A DNA stretch of 64,000 bases from Grimontia indica (GTDB taxonomy: Bacteria > Pseudomonadota > Gammaproteobacteria > Enterobacterales > Vibrionaceae): contig NZ_ANFM02000034.1 of NCBI RefSeq assembly GCF_000333895.2, positions 1 to 64,000 on the forward strand. Reading direction: 5' to 3'. A program made the position numbers and the translations under genes. How positions within the stretch are numbered: position 1 is the first letter of the stretch; each line of letters starts with the position of its first letter. This document shows, piece after piece, positions 10,373 to 19,623 of the stretch. Below the pieces are notes generated by a model, which worked only from the letters and a program-made list of their open reading frames with translations, did not search any database and was not told the origin of the DNA.

Positions 10373-11092
10373 ATGAAAAAGTTGGCTGTCATTACAGGTG
10401 CAAGTTCAGGTATCGGTGAAGCGATCGCAAAACAACTGTCCGCACTGGGTCACCCGCTGCTGCTGGTGGCGCGCCGTGTCGAGCGTTTAGAAGCGCTGAA
10501 CCTGCCAAACACCCTTTGTCGTAAAGTCGATGTGACTGACAAAGCCGCATTCGAAGCAGCAATTAAAGAAGCCGAGGCGGAATACGGCGAGGTAGACCTA
10601 CTGGTGAACAACGCAGGTGTGATGCTGCTGGGTGATGTGGCAACACAAAATGCCGCAGAGTGGCAAACCATGTTCAACGTGAACGTGGTTGGCTTGCTGA
10701 ATGGTATGCAGGCCGTGCTTGAACCGATGAAAGCGCGCAACGGCGGCACCATTGTAAACATCAGCTCAGTGGCTGGCCGCAAAACCTTCCCGAATCATGC
10801 GGCTTACTGCGGCACTAAATTTGCGGTTCACGCGATTTCTGAAAACGTGCGTGAAGAGGTGGCGGATGCCAATGTTCGTGTCATCACCATTGCTCCTGGC
10901 GCGGTAGAAACCGAGCTGCTTTCCCATACCACCAGTGATGAAATCAAAGCAGGTTACGACAGCTGGAAAGACGAAATGGGCGGCGTTCTGGCTGCAGATG
11001 ATATCGCCAGCACTGTTTGCTATGCGTATTCCTTCCCACAAAACGTGTGTGTGCGCGAGATTGTCATCACCGCTACCCGTCAGCAGCCTTAA
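10373..11092 (+). CDS. short-chain dehydrogenase/reductase (SDR)
   Basis: Cytosolic NAD(P)-dependent oxidoreductase of 239 residues, classical SDR length. It has the cofactor-binding glycine motif TGASSGIG near the N-terminus, the NNAG motif after beta-4, a catalytic Ser in ISSVAG and the catalytic pair in YCGTK. Arg residues after beta-2 (VARRVERL) favour NADP. The start at 10373 follows GAGGA at 10360-10364. It is divergent from the LysR gene at 9352-10272. The substrate cannot be read from the sequence; it resembles the YdfG/clavaldehyde dehydrogenase-like group. Confidence 0.9.
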   Translation: MKKLAVITGASSGIGEAIAKQLSALGHPLLLVARRVERLEALNLPNTLCRKVDVTDKAAFEAAIKEAEAEYGEVDLLVNNAGVMLLGDVATQNAAEWQTMFNVNVVGLLNGMQAVLEPMKARNGGTIVNISSVAGRKTFPNHAAYCGTKFAVHAISENVREEVADANVRVITIAPGAVETELLSHTTSDEIKAGYDSWKDEMGGVLAADDIASTVCYAYSFPQNVCVREIVITATRQQP

Positions 11093-11115
11093 GAGACTGA
11101 TCTAGGTAATATTTC

Positions 11116-11146
11116 CAAAAAGCCACCCTTGCGGATGGCTTTTTTG
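11116..11146. terminator. terminator, left copy of a flanking repeat
   Basis: AAAGCCACCC / GGATGGCTTT form a stem with one mismatch and a T run on the plus strand, suitable for the SDR gene. The 24 bases at 11118-11141 match 22 of 24 bases at 19571-19594, on the far side of the sugar-phosphate island. Confidence 0.75.
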
Positions 11147-11148
11147 TT

Positions 11149-11226
11149 ACCCGTACCCGAGGAAGATCGCTGGAAGAATTAACGATATTGCAGGCACAAA
11201 GGTGATGATAAGCAATGTGCTCATAA
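11149..11226 (-). pseudogene. relic of a TRAP dctM 3' end
   Basis: The minus strand encodes MSTLLIITFVPAISLILPAI followed by FLGYG and a stop. From the first Leu-Leu onward this matches the last residues of the intact DctM encoded at 19624-20922 at 20 of 22 positions. About ten of the aligned codons differ only at synonymous positions, so the two copies diverged as functional genes before one was truncated. An in-frame stop lies a few codons upstream. It marks the left edge of the 8-kb sugar-phosphate island. Confidence 0.85.
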
Positions 11227-11293
11227 AAACAGCCCCTTAGGCAAAAGATAGCTATTTCCTTAATGATAACCCGACAGACAAGATAGATGACGT

Positions 11294-12352
11294 TTAACTG
11301 ACTTCTGGTGGAAGCAAGAAAACACCTTTAGGAGCGATTTCTAAGTAAACATGATCGGCAAAAGATGGGTCAAATTTGGACGAGTTGATCTGAAGGAGGA
11401 GTTCATAGTCTTTCCATCTCACCATGACTTCGTACATAGAGCCCATATACGCAACACTCTCCACCTGGCACTGTTGAGACGCTTCCCCATCGTTTTGTAG
11501 CGTGATTGCTTCTGGGCGGACACCAATCTGATACTGGCCTGGTTCAATTCCAGCTACTTTGCCCTTTTCTACCGGAAATTGATACCCACTTATGTTGATT
11601 TGCTCACCGTCAAACACGCCCTCAAAGATGTTTACTTCTCCCATGAAGCTAGCCATAAACATGGATGCCGGATATTTATACAAATCAATAGGAGACCCCT
11701 GCTGCATGATGTCTCCATCCTTCATTACAATTACTGTATCTGATACAGCAAATGCTTCAGACTGGTCGTGGGTTACATATATTGAGGTAATGTTAAAACG
11801 TTTTTGAAGGTCGCGAATGGTCTCACGCATATTGCGGCGTAGGTTGGCATCTAAATTACTTAAGGGCTCATCGAAGAGCAGCACTTTAGGTTTCAGCACG
11901 AGTGCACGAGCGAGAGCAACGCGCTGCTGCTGACCACCGGAGATTTGGTCAACGTAGCGCCCCCCAAAGCCTTCAAGGTCTACCAATTTTAAGGCTTCAT
12001 TCACTCGGCGGAGGATTTCCTCTCTTGGCAGGCCGAGCATTTTTAGGCCATATGCTACGTTATCGAAAAGTGACATATGTGGGAATAAAGCGTAGGACTG
12101 GAAAACCATACAGATATCTCTGTCCTGGATCGACGTATTCGTGACATCTTCACCGTCGATAAATATTTGTCCTGAAGTTGGCTTTTCTAAGCCTGCAACA
12201 AGGCGAAGAGCGGTGGTTTTTCCGCAGCCGGATGGCCCAAGTAATGTCACGAGTGATCCTTTTTTAATTTCAAGATTCAACTCTCCAATCACCGTTTTAT
12301 CTCCAAAACGCTTGCAGACATTTTTGAGTACTACATAGTTTTCATTTTCCAT
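11294..12352 (-). CDS. afuC: ABC transporter ATPase, AfuC-like (sugar-phosphate uptake)
   Basis: Cytosolic ATPase of a binding-protein-dependent importer, 352 residues. Walker [10 protein letters not shown], signature SGGQQQR, Walker B VLLFDEP and the H-loop VTHDQ are all present, followed by a C-terminal TOBE/OB regulatory domain. It belongs to the FbpC/PotA-like group. Genes of this type are often called ferric transporters, but the AfuABC relatives take up hexose phosphates, and here the operon starts with uhpABC-like sensor genes, so sugar phosphate is the better prediction. The start at 12352 follows GGAGAG; the frame opens 5 codons earlier. It lies 18 bases behind the permease gene. Confidence 0.85.
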   Translation of the reverse strand: MENENYVVLKNVCKRFGDKTVIGELNLEIKKGSLVTLLGPSGCGKTTALRLVAGLEKPTSGQIFIDGEDVTNTSIQDRDICMVFQSYALFPHMSLFDNVAYGLKMLGLPREEILRRVNEALKLVDLEGFGGRYVDQISGGQQQRVALARALVLKPKVLLFDEPLSNLDANLRRNMRETIRDLQKRFNITSIYVTHDQSEAFAVSDTVIVMKDGDIMQQGSPIDLYKYPASMFMASFMGEVNIFEGVFDGEQINISGYQFPVEKGKVAGIEPGQYQIGVRPEAITLQNDGEASQQCQVESVAYMGSMYEVMVRWKDYELLLQINSSKFDPSFADHVYLEIAPKGVFLLPPEVS

Positions 12353-12370
12353 GAATAAACTCTCCAAACA

Positions 12371-14455
12371 TTACTCTTGTTTTTTGGCTTTGGAACGAGA
12401 GATCCGCGCTTCACCAACAAGAAAATCAAAAGCTAAGATGATAACGAGCATCACCACTATTAAGATTGAGCCGTATGCGATGGCAATACCGTATTCGCCA
12501 TCCTCCACTCGGTTTAAAATATACGATGTAGCAACACGCGTTTCGGGCGTTACAAGGAAGATGATCGCGCTTACTGTCGTCATTGCTCTGACAAAGCTGT
12601 ACACCATGGTTGATAATATCGCCGGTCGCAGCAATGGTAGTAGGATGTTCACGATGGTCTTGAATGAGTTAGCGCGCAGGCTGAGAGATGCTTCGTCCAG
12701 TGATTTGTCTAACTGACCTAACCCTGCAATGCCAGAGCGTATACCCACAGGTATATTGCGCATTACCATAGAGATCACGACTATTGCTGCAGTACCAGTT
12801 AGGTAAACCGGTGCGTCGTTAAACGCTAAGATATATGAGACACCAGCAACGGTACCTGGTACCGCGAAACAGAGCATTGTGGTGAATTCAATGACTTTCT
12901 TACCGTGGAACTGCTGGCGTGCAACGATGTAGGCAATGAGTAGGCCAAAAATTGCTGTTAATGGTGAGGCAATAGCTGCGTAGGTTAATGTGGTTAGAAA
13001 TGATGGCCATGCCCCTTCTCCGATCCCCATGCCGAATAGATTGATATAGTTTGCAAAGGTAAGGCTGTAATCTACTCCCCAGTTAACGGTAAAACTACCG
13101 AATATGATGCTTCCATAGAGCAGGACGTTAAATGCCATCCACACGTAGAGCATACCTGATACTAGGGCTTTGAGCGTGCTTGGAAGGGGTTGTACTTCTC
13201 CTCGATAGGACTTACCGGAAACTGTCACATATGACCTCTTCCCGATCCAAAGATACTGTACGACGAAAATAGCTAGAGAAAACAGCAATAAGACTGCGCC
13301 GAGAGTACTGGCGGAGGCATAATCTAGCTGTGCACCAGCTATATAGAAGTAGATTTGAGTGGCTAGAACGTCAAAGCTACCTCCGAGTACTAAGGGGTTA
13401 CTGAAATCCGCCAGCGACTGAACAAAGATTATTAAAAAGCTGTTGGCCATTGCAGGCTTGAGTAATGGTATGACGACCTTAAAAAACGTCTGGTATCGAT
13501 TGGCACGCAGTGTATAGGAGGCTTCTTCGAGTGATGGATGTAGCGATTTCATCGCGCCATCAAGGATCATAAATGACATCGGTGAAAACGCGAGCACTTG
13601 TGCTAAACAGATCCCTGTAAAACCGTATAACCAGTTGGTTTGGGTCAAGCCGAAGCTGTCCGCCATCAACTCGGTAATATAGCCAGATCGCCCCAGCATT
13701 AGCGTTACACCGAGGCCAACGACAAACGGTGGAGTGACTATCGGCAATATCGAAAACACCCTTGCGATAAAAGCACTGCGCTTTGCTATCCGGCTGGTGT
13801 AAATAGCAAAAATGAGACCGAAGAAAGTAGCCCCTATACCGACAGTTGTGCCTAGCATAATGGAATTTAGAATAATTTGAGTGATCTGAGCTTGTCCTAA
13901 AATTTCTAAGAACTGCCAAGGAGTAAATGCTCCCAGATCATTCTGAAACATAGGAATAAAGATAGAGATACTCGGAAAGATAATAAATGTGGTGATTAGA
14001 AGCACGATGGTGATAATTGATCCAATCACAAAAGTATCACCGCCTAGATATTCTAGACGTGAAAATGCTAGGGTCATAATGGCGCCAAGTACAATGAAAA
14101 GCGCAATCGTGGCATAGCCCAAGCCTTGTTCTGTATACCATGAAGAAAGCACCACAAAAAGCATGCAGAAGGCACTAAATCCGATATCTAAGTAGTGGCG
14201 CTTTTTGGCGTGCTTATCTAAGGGCGAAATAGGCCGTATAAGCAGTATGGCTGGTATGGAGAACCATATCCATGAGATGTTTACGCTGCTCCAGCCCATT
14301 GCGTCATGAAATTCTTCAGAAGTAGATTCAAAAAAACCCCAGTCTAGAGAAAAAATAGGTAGAAGGATAAAGGCCACTGGTAGAATCATTATCCAATAAA
14401 ATACAGGATCCCGTTTTGCAGTAATGGTATGGCTGCATTCGGTAAGTTCGTTCAT
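12371..14455 (-). CDS. afuB: ABC transporter permease, fused two-domain AfuB-like
   Basis: Inner-membrane permease of 694 residues made of two fused binding-protein-dependent permease domains, as in AfuB/FbpB proteins. There are about 12-14 hydrophobic helices. Each half contains an EAA loop for contact with the ATPase: EEASYTLRANRYQTFFKVVI in the first half and DEASLSLRANSFKTIVNILL in the second. An N-terminal extension of about 140 residues with extra helices precedes the first domain. It lies between the binding-protein gene and the ATPase gene and forms the channel of this importer. Confidence 0.88.
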   Translation of the reverse strand: MNELTECSHTITAKRDPVFYWIMILPVAFILLPIFSLDWGFFESTSEEFHDAMGWSSVNISWIWFSIPAILLIRPISPLDKHAKKRHYLDIGFSAFCMLFVVLSSWYTEQGLGYATIALFIVLGAIMTLAFSRLEYLGGDTFVIGSIITIVLLITTFIIFPSISIFIPMFQNDLGAFTPWQFLEILGQAQITQIILNSIMLGTTVGIGATFFGLIFAIYTSRIAKRSAFIARVFSILPIVTPPFVVGLGVTLMLGRSGYITELMADSFGLTQTNWLYGFTGICLAQVLAFSPMSFMILDGAMKSLHPSLEEASYTLRANRYQTFFKVVIPLLKPAMANSFLIIFVQSLADFSNPLVLGGSFDVLATQIYFYIAGAQLDYASASTLGAVLLLFSLAIFVVQYLWIGKRSYVTVSGKSYRGEVQPLPSTLKALVSGMLYVWMAFNVLLYGSIIFGSFTVNWGVDYSLTFANYINLFGMGIGEGAWPSFLTTLTYAAIASPLTAIFGLLIAYIVARQQFHGKKVIEFTTMLCFAVPGTVAGVSYILAFNDAPVYLTGTAAIVVISMVMRNIPVGIRSGIAGLGQLDKSLDEASLSLRANSFKTIVNILLPLLRPAILSTMVYSFVRAMTTVSAIIFLVTPETRVATSYILNRVEDGEYGIAIAYGSILIVVMLVIILAFDFLVGEARISRSKAKKQE

Positions 14456-14548
14456 TGTTGGTACCTGAATACTTGAAGGCGTTAGGTGCAGGCGCCAAGG
14501 CGCTGCACCTCCAGAAGTTAATATTTGGCAGGAAATCTACCGGTCAGA

Positions 14549-15583
14549 TCACTGACCTCTTTTAACTGTATTTACCCATTTATTAATCAATCGCTTACGT
14601 TCAGCGGAATCACCATACTTGCTCATGTCATAATTGATGAGGTTCAGTTGTTTCGGATTAAGCGCACTTGGTGACTGCTCGGCGGTTGTATTCGTCAATA
14701 TCTGGAATGTTTCTCCTTTCTTCCAAGCTGTTTCCTGCCCTTCTCTAGAGAGCACGAAATTAAGAAATTTCTCGGCGTTGCTTAAGTTTCTGGCACCTTT
14801 GAGAATGCTCACTCCCCCAATCTCATATCCAGTACCCTCACAAGGTGATATAAGCTCCAAAGGCGCTCCTTTGGATAGCTCCAATGAATAGTCATGCAAA
14901 AAGCCAATACCTATTGCAATTTCACCGCGAGCAGCATTCCTTGATGGCGCGACACCAGATTTAGTGTATTGAGAAACGTTTTTGCCTAGTTCTTTAAAGT
15001 ATGAAAAGGCTTTTTCTTCATCCCAGAGCTGAATAAAAGTTGCAAGAGCGGTGTAGGCAGTACCTGAACTTTGTGGATCAGCAATCTGAATTTCGTCTTT
15101 ATAGATAGGTTTGGTTAAATCTTTCCAACAGCGTGGGATAGGCAACCCTTTTTCTGCTAGTCGGTCTTTGTTAACTCCGAAACCGAGAATACCCATGTAA
15201 ACTGCGGAAGAGTAATTACCTTTCCGCTTTGCTGGATCTCGAAATTCTTCCATGATGAATTTGAGCTGGGGTGACTTATATGCATGAAGCAGATTCATTT
15301 CGCCTGCTTGAGATTGAGGATCGAGCGTACCGCCGTACCAAACATCTGCACGAGGGTTTTTCTTTTCTGCTTCGATTTTAGCTAATGTACTACCTGAACT
15401 GCTTCGTATGAATGATGTGTCGATATCGTACTTTTCTGAAAATGCTTTTGTTGCTGCTTCGCACATAGTATTAGTTGTACTGCAATATACGACTAAGCGT
15501 CCTTCAGCTGTAACGTGAGATGTAAAAAATATCGATCCAAGAATGCTGGTTATAAGTGGGTAATGTTTTAATCTGGCTTTCAT
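14549..15583 (-). CDS. afuA: periplasmic binding protein, AfuA-like (sugar phosphate)
   Basis: Solute-binding protein of 344 residues with a signal peptide (about residues 1-26) and the mature start EGRLVVYCSTTN. Its fold class is that of FbpA-type ferric-binding proteins, but it lacks the paired C-terminal tyrosines that bind iron, and it has the serine/threonine-rich loop SSSGSTLAKIEAE expected of anion binding. AfuA relatives bind glucose-6-phosphate and other sugar phosphates. The ATG at 15583 follows CAGGAAA; the longer open frame to 15688 would overlap the UhpC-like gene and lose the signal peptide. Confidence 0.85.
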   Translation of the reverse strand: MKARLKHYPLITSILGSIFFTSHVTAEGRLVVYCSTTNTMCEAATKAFSEKYDIDTSFIRSSSGSTLAKIEAEKKNPRADVWYGGTLDPQSQAGEMNLLHAYKSPQLKFIMEEFRDPAKRKGNYSSAVYMGILGFGVNKDRLAEKGLPIPRCWKDLTKPIYKDEIQIADPQSSGTAYTALATFIQLWDEEKAFSYFKELGKNVSQYTKSGVAPSRNAARGEIAIGIGFLHDYSLELSKGAPLELISPCEGTGYEIGGVSILKGARNLSNAEKFLNFVLSREGQETAWKKGETFQILTNTTAEQSPSALNPKQLNLINYDMSKYGDSAERKRLINKWVNTVKRGQ

Positions 15584-15653
15584 TGCTATTTCCTGTTGTT
15601 GTTCCGACCTACTAGGGCCGGTTTTGAATACCAACGAGAGGGAATATGATTGT

Positions 15654-16958
15654 CTAAGTATCGGCAGTCCCTGCCCGTTGTTGTACATTTAAGAAAGGCA
15701 AAATCAGCAATCCGATCGACGCAGAGCAGAGCGTGATAACTGCAAAAAAGCCTTCCCAACTAAAACTCTCTATCACTACCGCAAGCGGGTACCCAGAGAG
15801 GGCTGCGCCAAGATAGCCAAACAAGCCAACAAATCCGGTTGCTGTGCCTGCGGCATCTTTGTGTGAACACTCGGCCGCTGACATACCAATCAGTAACTGA
15901 GGACCAAAAACAAAAAAGCCAACTGAGAATAAACAGCCTGATAAAACCCAAATGTTATTGAGAGGTGTCAGCCATAGCGCCGCAACAGAAACGAAAATAC
16001 CTAGCGAAAAAATTAAAATCATGGGTGCACGATTACCTTGAAAAAAACGATCTGACCCCCAGCCTCCTAGGAGTGATCCGAAAATTCCACCCACTTCAAA
16101 CATAGATACCACAGTGTTAGCAGTAATTAACTCGTATTCGTGGCGTTTGATAAGATATAAATTTCCCCAATCATTAATCGCAATACGGACGACATAGACT
16201 AAAAGATAAGAGCCACATAGTAGCCATATGTACTTATTGAAAATCACATAGGTACTAATTATTTTTGTAAATTTTAAATGCTGGCCCTCTCGTTCTTGCT
16301 GTCTTTCTAATTCATCATTTCGCCAATCTCCTACACTTGGTAGTCCAAGGCTTATTGGCTTGTCTTTTAATCTAAAACAGAGAATGGCTCCAACAGTAAT
16401 TGCAAATATTCCTATAGCAATGAAACCGCTACGCCAACCCCAATTAACAACAATTACGGCAATAGATATAGGTATAATCACTCCACTTAGGCTGTGACAA
16501 GTATTCCATATAGACCACCAGAAACCCCGTTCAGATCGTGAATACCAGTGTGTTAATATTTTTGCACACGGTGGCCAACCCCAGCCTTGAAAAATTGCAT
16601 TTAATACCCAGAGAATAGAAAAAGTAGCAAGTGAAGAACTAAATCCGAATAAGATATTAATAATGCCTGTAGCAATAAGACCCAATCCCATAAAATAACT
16701 TGGCTTACTTTGATCGCTAACAATTCCAGAAAGAAACTTAGAGATCCCATATGTTATGTAAAAGAGGGTCCCTAGTGTACCGAAATCAGCAGTACTCAGC
16801 TCGAGTTCTTCCTCCATAATAGGCATTGTAAAACTTAGGCTCTTTCGAGTGAAATAAAATACCCCGTAGCCGATATACATAGCGACCATTAGATGTATAC
16901 GCCAATAGGTATATATTTCATTTATTTCTTGAGAACTAAACCTATTTTCTGAAGTCAT
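15654..16958 (-). CDS. uhpC: UhpC-like MFS membrane sensor/transporter
   Basis: Major-facilitator protein of the organophosphate:phosphate antiporter family, 434 residues with about 12 helices. The opening (YWRIHLMVAMYIGYGVFYFTRKS) and later motifs (GISKFLSGIVSDQSKPSYFM, FQGWGWPPCAK) are closest to UhpC, which in E. coli senses external glucose-6-phosphate and activates the kinase UhpB. It lies downstream of the uhpB-like gene and upstream of the AfuA-like gene. No separate uhpT is present, so the ABC importer is likely the regulated transporter. A direct transport role for this protein cannot be excluded. Confidence 0.82.
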   Translation of the reverse strand: MTSENRFSSQEINEIYTYWRIHLMVAMYIGYGVFYFTRKSLSFTMPIMEEELELSTADFGTLGTLFYITYGISKFLSGIVSDQSKPSYFMGLGLIATGIINILFGFSSSLATFSILWVLNAIFQGWGWPPCAKILTHWYSRSERGFWWSIWNTCHSLSGVIIPISIAVIVVNWGWRSGFIAIGIFAITVGAILCFRLKDKPISLGLPSVGDWRNDELERQQEREGQHLKFTKIISTYVIFNKYIWLLCGSYLLVYVVRIAINDWGNLYLIKRHEYELITANTVVSMFEVGGIFGSLLGGWGSDRFFQGNRAPMILIFSLGIFVSVAALWLTPLNNIWVLSGCLFSVGFFVFGPQLLIGMSAAECSHKDAAGTATGFVGLFGYLGAALSGYPLAVVIESFSWEGFFAVITLCSASIGLLILPFLNVQQRAGTADT

Positions 16959-17043
16959 CGCTTCCCCTTAGGAACTCAAATCATATTAATTTTAAAATAA
17001 AGGAAATAAATCAGACTGATTTATAAATTAATAGGAAAAATTC

Positions 17044-18648
17044 CTAGTTTTGATCGTTTTCGTTGAGCCTTATAGGTAATTTAACTGTGATTTGGCTACC
17101 GTTTTTATTGCTGTGAATACTGATGTTCCCCCCAAGTGCTTGAATTCTCTCCTCAACGCCCTTTAGACCATGACCTTTTGATCTCCAATTTTCTGGTAGC
17201 CCAATCCCGTTATCTTTTAGTTCTAAGACGAACTGACTACCAGGAAGTAGGGTTAGGTATACGCGAGTGGCTCCAGAATGTTTGCAGATGTTATTTAAAA
17301 GCTCTTGAGTAATGCGATACAGGGTAACAGCAACCACTTCATCTAACTTTTCTTCTTGTATTCCAAAGGTTAGCCGAAAGCTTATGTCTCTCTCTTTAAA
17401 GCCCATTTCATCTACGAGTTGGCGGATGGCCTCTTCAATACCCATTTCATCTAAAATTTGGGGGCGTAGCTGATTAAGAAGTTGACGAGTAGAGGAGTGA
17501 ATTCGCATGGCCATATCATTAATTGTGATAGCCACTTTCTTAGCATCAGGTGTCAGTGCCAGTCGTTTTGCCAACATACTCTGGATTTGAATGGCAGTGA
17601 TGTTCTGACCAATTTCGTCGTGCAACTCTCTGGCCAGTGATTTTCTGATGCCTTCCTCTAAGTGAACGAGTTGTTGGGCCAAAAGGTTCTTTGATTTTAG
17701 TTCCTTTTGTAAATTTTTATTTACGATCTGTAGCTTATGGGAAAGCTGGTATTGGCGACTGATCCCGATACCAAGTCCTAATCCGATCACTGCTTGAGTG
17801 AAAATAAAGCTCTGTAATTCCAAAACTGTATCAAAAGGTCCCGATAGGTGTTTCGCCGTGGCAAGTAAGATACTGTTCATTACCGAAGCTAACACTGCAC
17901 CTTGCCACCCGTAGCGATAGGCCATAAAAATATTAGGCAGCATAAAAATGAGAAGGGCTTGTGGCTTCATATCCTCGAGTAAAACCAGCTCTGCAAACAT
18001 ACCAACACAGAAAAAGAACATGCACCAAACAATCGCTGAAGGACGAAGCACCACTCCCTGATTAATTAAAACCGGACTTAGAGGCTGCCAAGCGTGACGA
18101 AAAACATAGTCGTAAAGAAGGTAAAAGAAGGGTACCAAGAGGATACCGCCCGTTAGGGCTGAAACAGCACCACTCAGCGCGTAGCTGACTTCCCAGCCAA
18201 GTGGCTTACTCAATAAAATTAATGAGATACCACAAATAGTCGAGTAGAAAAAAACCAGATAGCAAAGCGCCACGATTCGTACCCAATAAACATCTAGATC
18301 CTTCCATATGTTTCGAAACGCAATAGACAGCGTATGCCCGACAACTGAAAAAAATAACAGGATTAAGGTAGAGCCAGGCTCATCAAGAAGAAATATAAGA
18401 AAGGCGATAAGTCCCATCTCGCCAAGAGTATATAAGGGTAGGAAGTGTCGGGCACTAAGTACATGAGCTGCAAGCTTTAATCCTGAAGGCAAGAAAAGGG
18501 CTGACAAGATGAAATCGGTGAGAAAGTACTGGCTAATATTCCAGAGACAGAACCAACTGATTAGATACAAAAACAAAGCAAACACATACACAAAACCTTT
18601 CGTGGATATGTTGACTAGAGACTGACGGGTTAGCTTTGTTTCATTCAT
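17044..18648 (-). CDS. uhpB: UhpB-like sensor histidine kinase
   Basis: Inner-membrane histidine kinase of 534 residues. Eight or so N-terminal helices form a MASE1-type membrane domain (about residues 15-300). A dimerisation/phosphoacceptor domain of the HisKA_3 class follows, with the acceptor His343 in ARELHDEIGQ, then a HATPase domain with NNICKHSGATR and DNGIGLP. The start codon overlaps the response-regulator stop by 4 bases (ATGA). It should be activated by the UhpC-like protein and phosphorylate the regulator encoded just upstream. Confidence 0.87.
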   Translation of the reverse strand: MNETKLTRQSLVNISTKGFVYVFALFLYLISWFCLWNISQYFLTDFILSALFLPSGLKLAAHVLSARHFLPLYTLGEMGLIAFLIFLLDEPGSTLILLFFSVVGHTLSIAFRNIWKDLDVYWVRIVALCYLVFFYSTICGISLILLSKPLGWEVSYALSGAVSALTGGILLVPFFYLLYDYVFRHAWQPLSPVLINQGVVLRPSAIVWCMFFFCVGMFAELVLLEDMKPQALLIFMLPNIFMAYRYGWQGAVLASVMNSILLATAKHLSGPFDTVLELQSFIFTQAVIGLGLGIGISRQYQLSHKLQIVNKNLQKELKSKNLLAQQLVHLEEGIRKSLARELHDEIGQNITAIQIQSMLAKRLALTPDAKKVAITINDMAMRIHSSTRQLLNQLRPQILDEMGIEEAIRQLVDEMGFKERDISFRLTFGIQEEKLDEVVAVTLYRITQELLNNICKHSGATRVYLTLLPGSQFVLELKDNGIGLPENWRSKGHGLKGVEERIQALGGNISIHSNKNGSQITVKLPIRLNENDQN

Positions 18649-19280
18649 AGAGGGTCATCATCGAGTAACTTGTGTTGTAGAGCAAAGCGAATCAAATCAA
18701 CATTGCTTGATAGCCCTAACTTACTGAGGATATTAGCTCTATGGACGTGAATTGTTTTATGACTAATATAGAGCTCCGCCCCGATTTTTTTTACATTCTT
18801 TCCTAGAATGAGGTGTTCAAAGACCTCTCTTTCCCTTTTTGTTAGAGCCTGCAATACATTTGGTTCTACTGAGGCATTGCTTAAATTGATAAGTGCGTCA
18901 GTACAGAGATAGTGATCTCCTTTGGCTACAGTGCGTATAGCGGTAACAAGTTCTTCTGGACCACAACGTTTTGATAGATAGCCATATGCACCTACTTCAA
19001 GGGCTTTTTTAACAAAAGTAGCCGAATCATAAATACTCAAAATAATTGCCTTAAAATCTGGCTTCTTTGTACGTATTTTCTCAAGCAATACTAAACCACT
19101 TTCATCCGGCATGGACACATCTATAATTGCGACATCCACATCTGAGACTGAGAGTGAGTGAAAGGCTTCCTTTGCACTACCAAATTCACTATGTACTTCA
19201 ATATCATCTTCTACCGACAACAATTGAGAAAAGCCAGATCGAACTACTAAGTGATCATCAACAAGTGTTACTGAAATCAT
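18645..19280 (-). CDS. uhpA: UhpA-like response regulator
   Basis: NarL/FixJ-family response regulator, 211 residues. The receiver domain (about 1-118) has acidic residues near the N-terminus (VDDH), phospho-acceptor Asp54 in AIIDVSMPDE and Lys104 in YLSKR. The LuxR-type helix-turn-helix (about 145-205) begins LTKREREVFEHL and ends with HRANILSKLGL. The ATG at 19280 is chosen because the frame to 19301 adds residues not seen in the family and AGGA lies before 19280. It is the first gene of the uhpABC-afuABC unit. Confidence 0.87.
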   Translation of the reverse strand: MISVTLVDDHLVVRSGFSQLLSVEDDIEVHSEFGSAKEAFHSLSVSDVDVAIIDVSMPDESGLVLLEKIRTKKPDFKAIILSIYDSATFVKKALEVGAYGYLSKRCGPEELVTAIRTVAKGDHYLCTDALINLSNASVEPNVLQALTKREREVFEHLILGKNVKKIGAELYISHKTIHVHRANILSKLGLSSNVDLIRFALQHKLLDDDPL

Positions 19281-19623
19281 AATGGAATTCCTAAAGAACA
19301 TGAAAAGATAGTCGCAAAATCAAGTAGCATAATCAAAAGTAAATTATGATACTGAGATTGTAAGAGTAAGTAGCTACGTGATAATGAGGTAGGATCTACC
19401 GTTAGATAATAATTTTGGAAATAGGAGTCTTTTAGATTATTTAAAGTACTTTTATTTTTATATGATTAATGAATGGTTTTTATACCAAGAGACGTCAACT
19501 GAGAACATTTAACATTAATAGGAAATTTATGTGTTTAGACGAACTATTTAGTCAATCGCTGGATAGATACAAAAGCCACCCTAACGGATGGCTTCTTAAA
19601 GGTATTTCGTTATCGCTTGTGGA
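19281..19623. promoter_or_regulatory. AT-rich control region of the uhp-afu unit plus right repeat copy
   Basis: About 340 bases without a credible gene. The part next to uhpA (19281-19560) is markedly AT-rich and must hold the minus-strand promoter of the island operon; I could not fix a -35/-10 pair with confidence. At 19571-19594 lies AAAAGCCACCC...GGATGGCTT, the right copy of the hairpin also found at 11118-11141, which sits downstream of dctM and may end its transcription. Confidence 0.5.

Noticed and set aside
11294-15583. Ferric iron transporter (FbpABC) as the function of the ABC genes
   Set aside because: The binding protein lacks the iron-binding tyrosine pair and the genes follow uhpABC-like sensors, so sugar phosphate is more likely.
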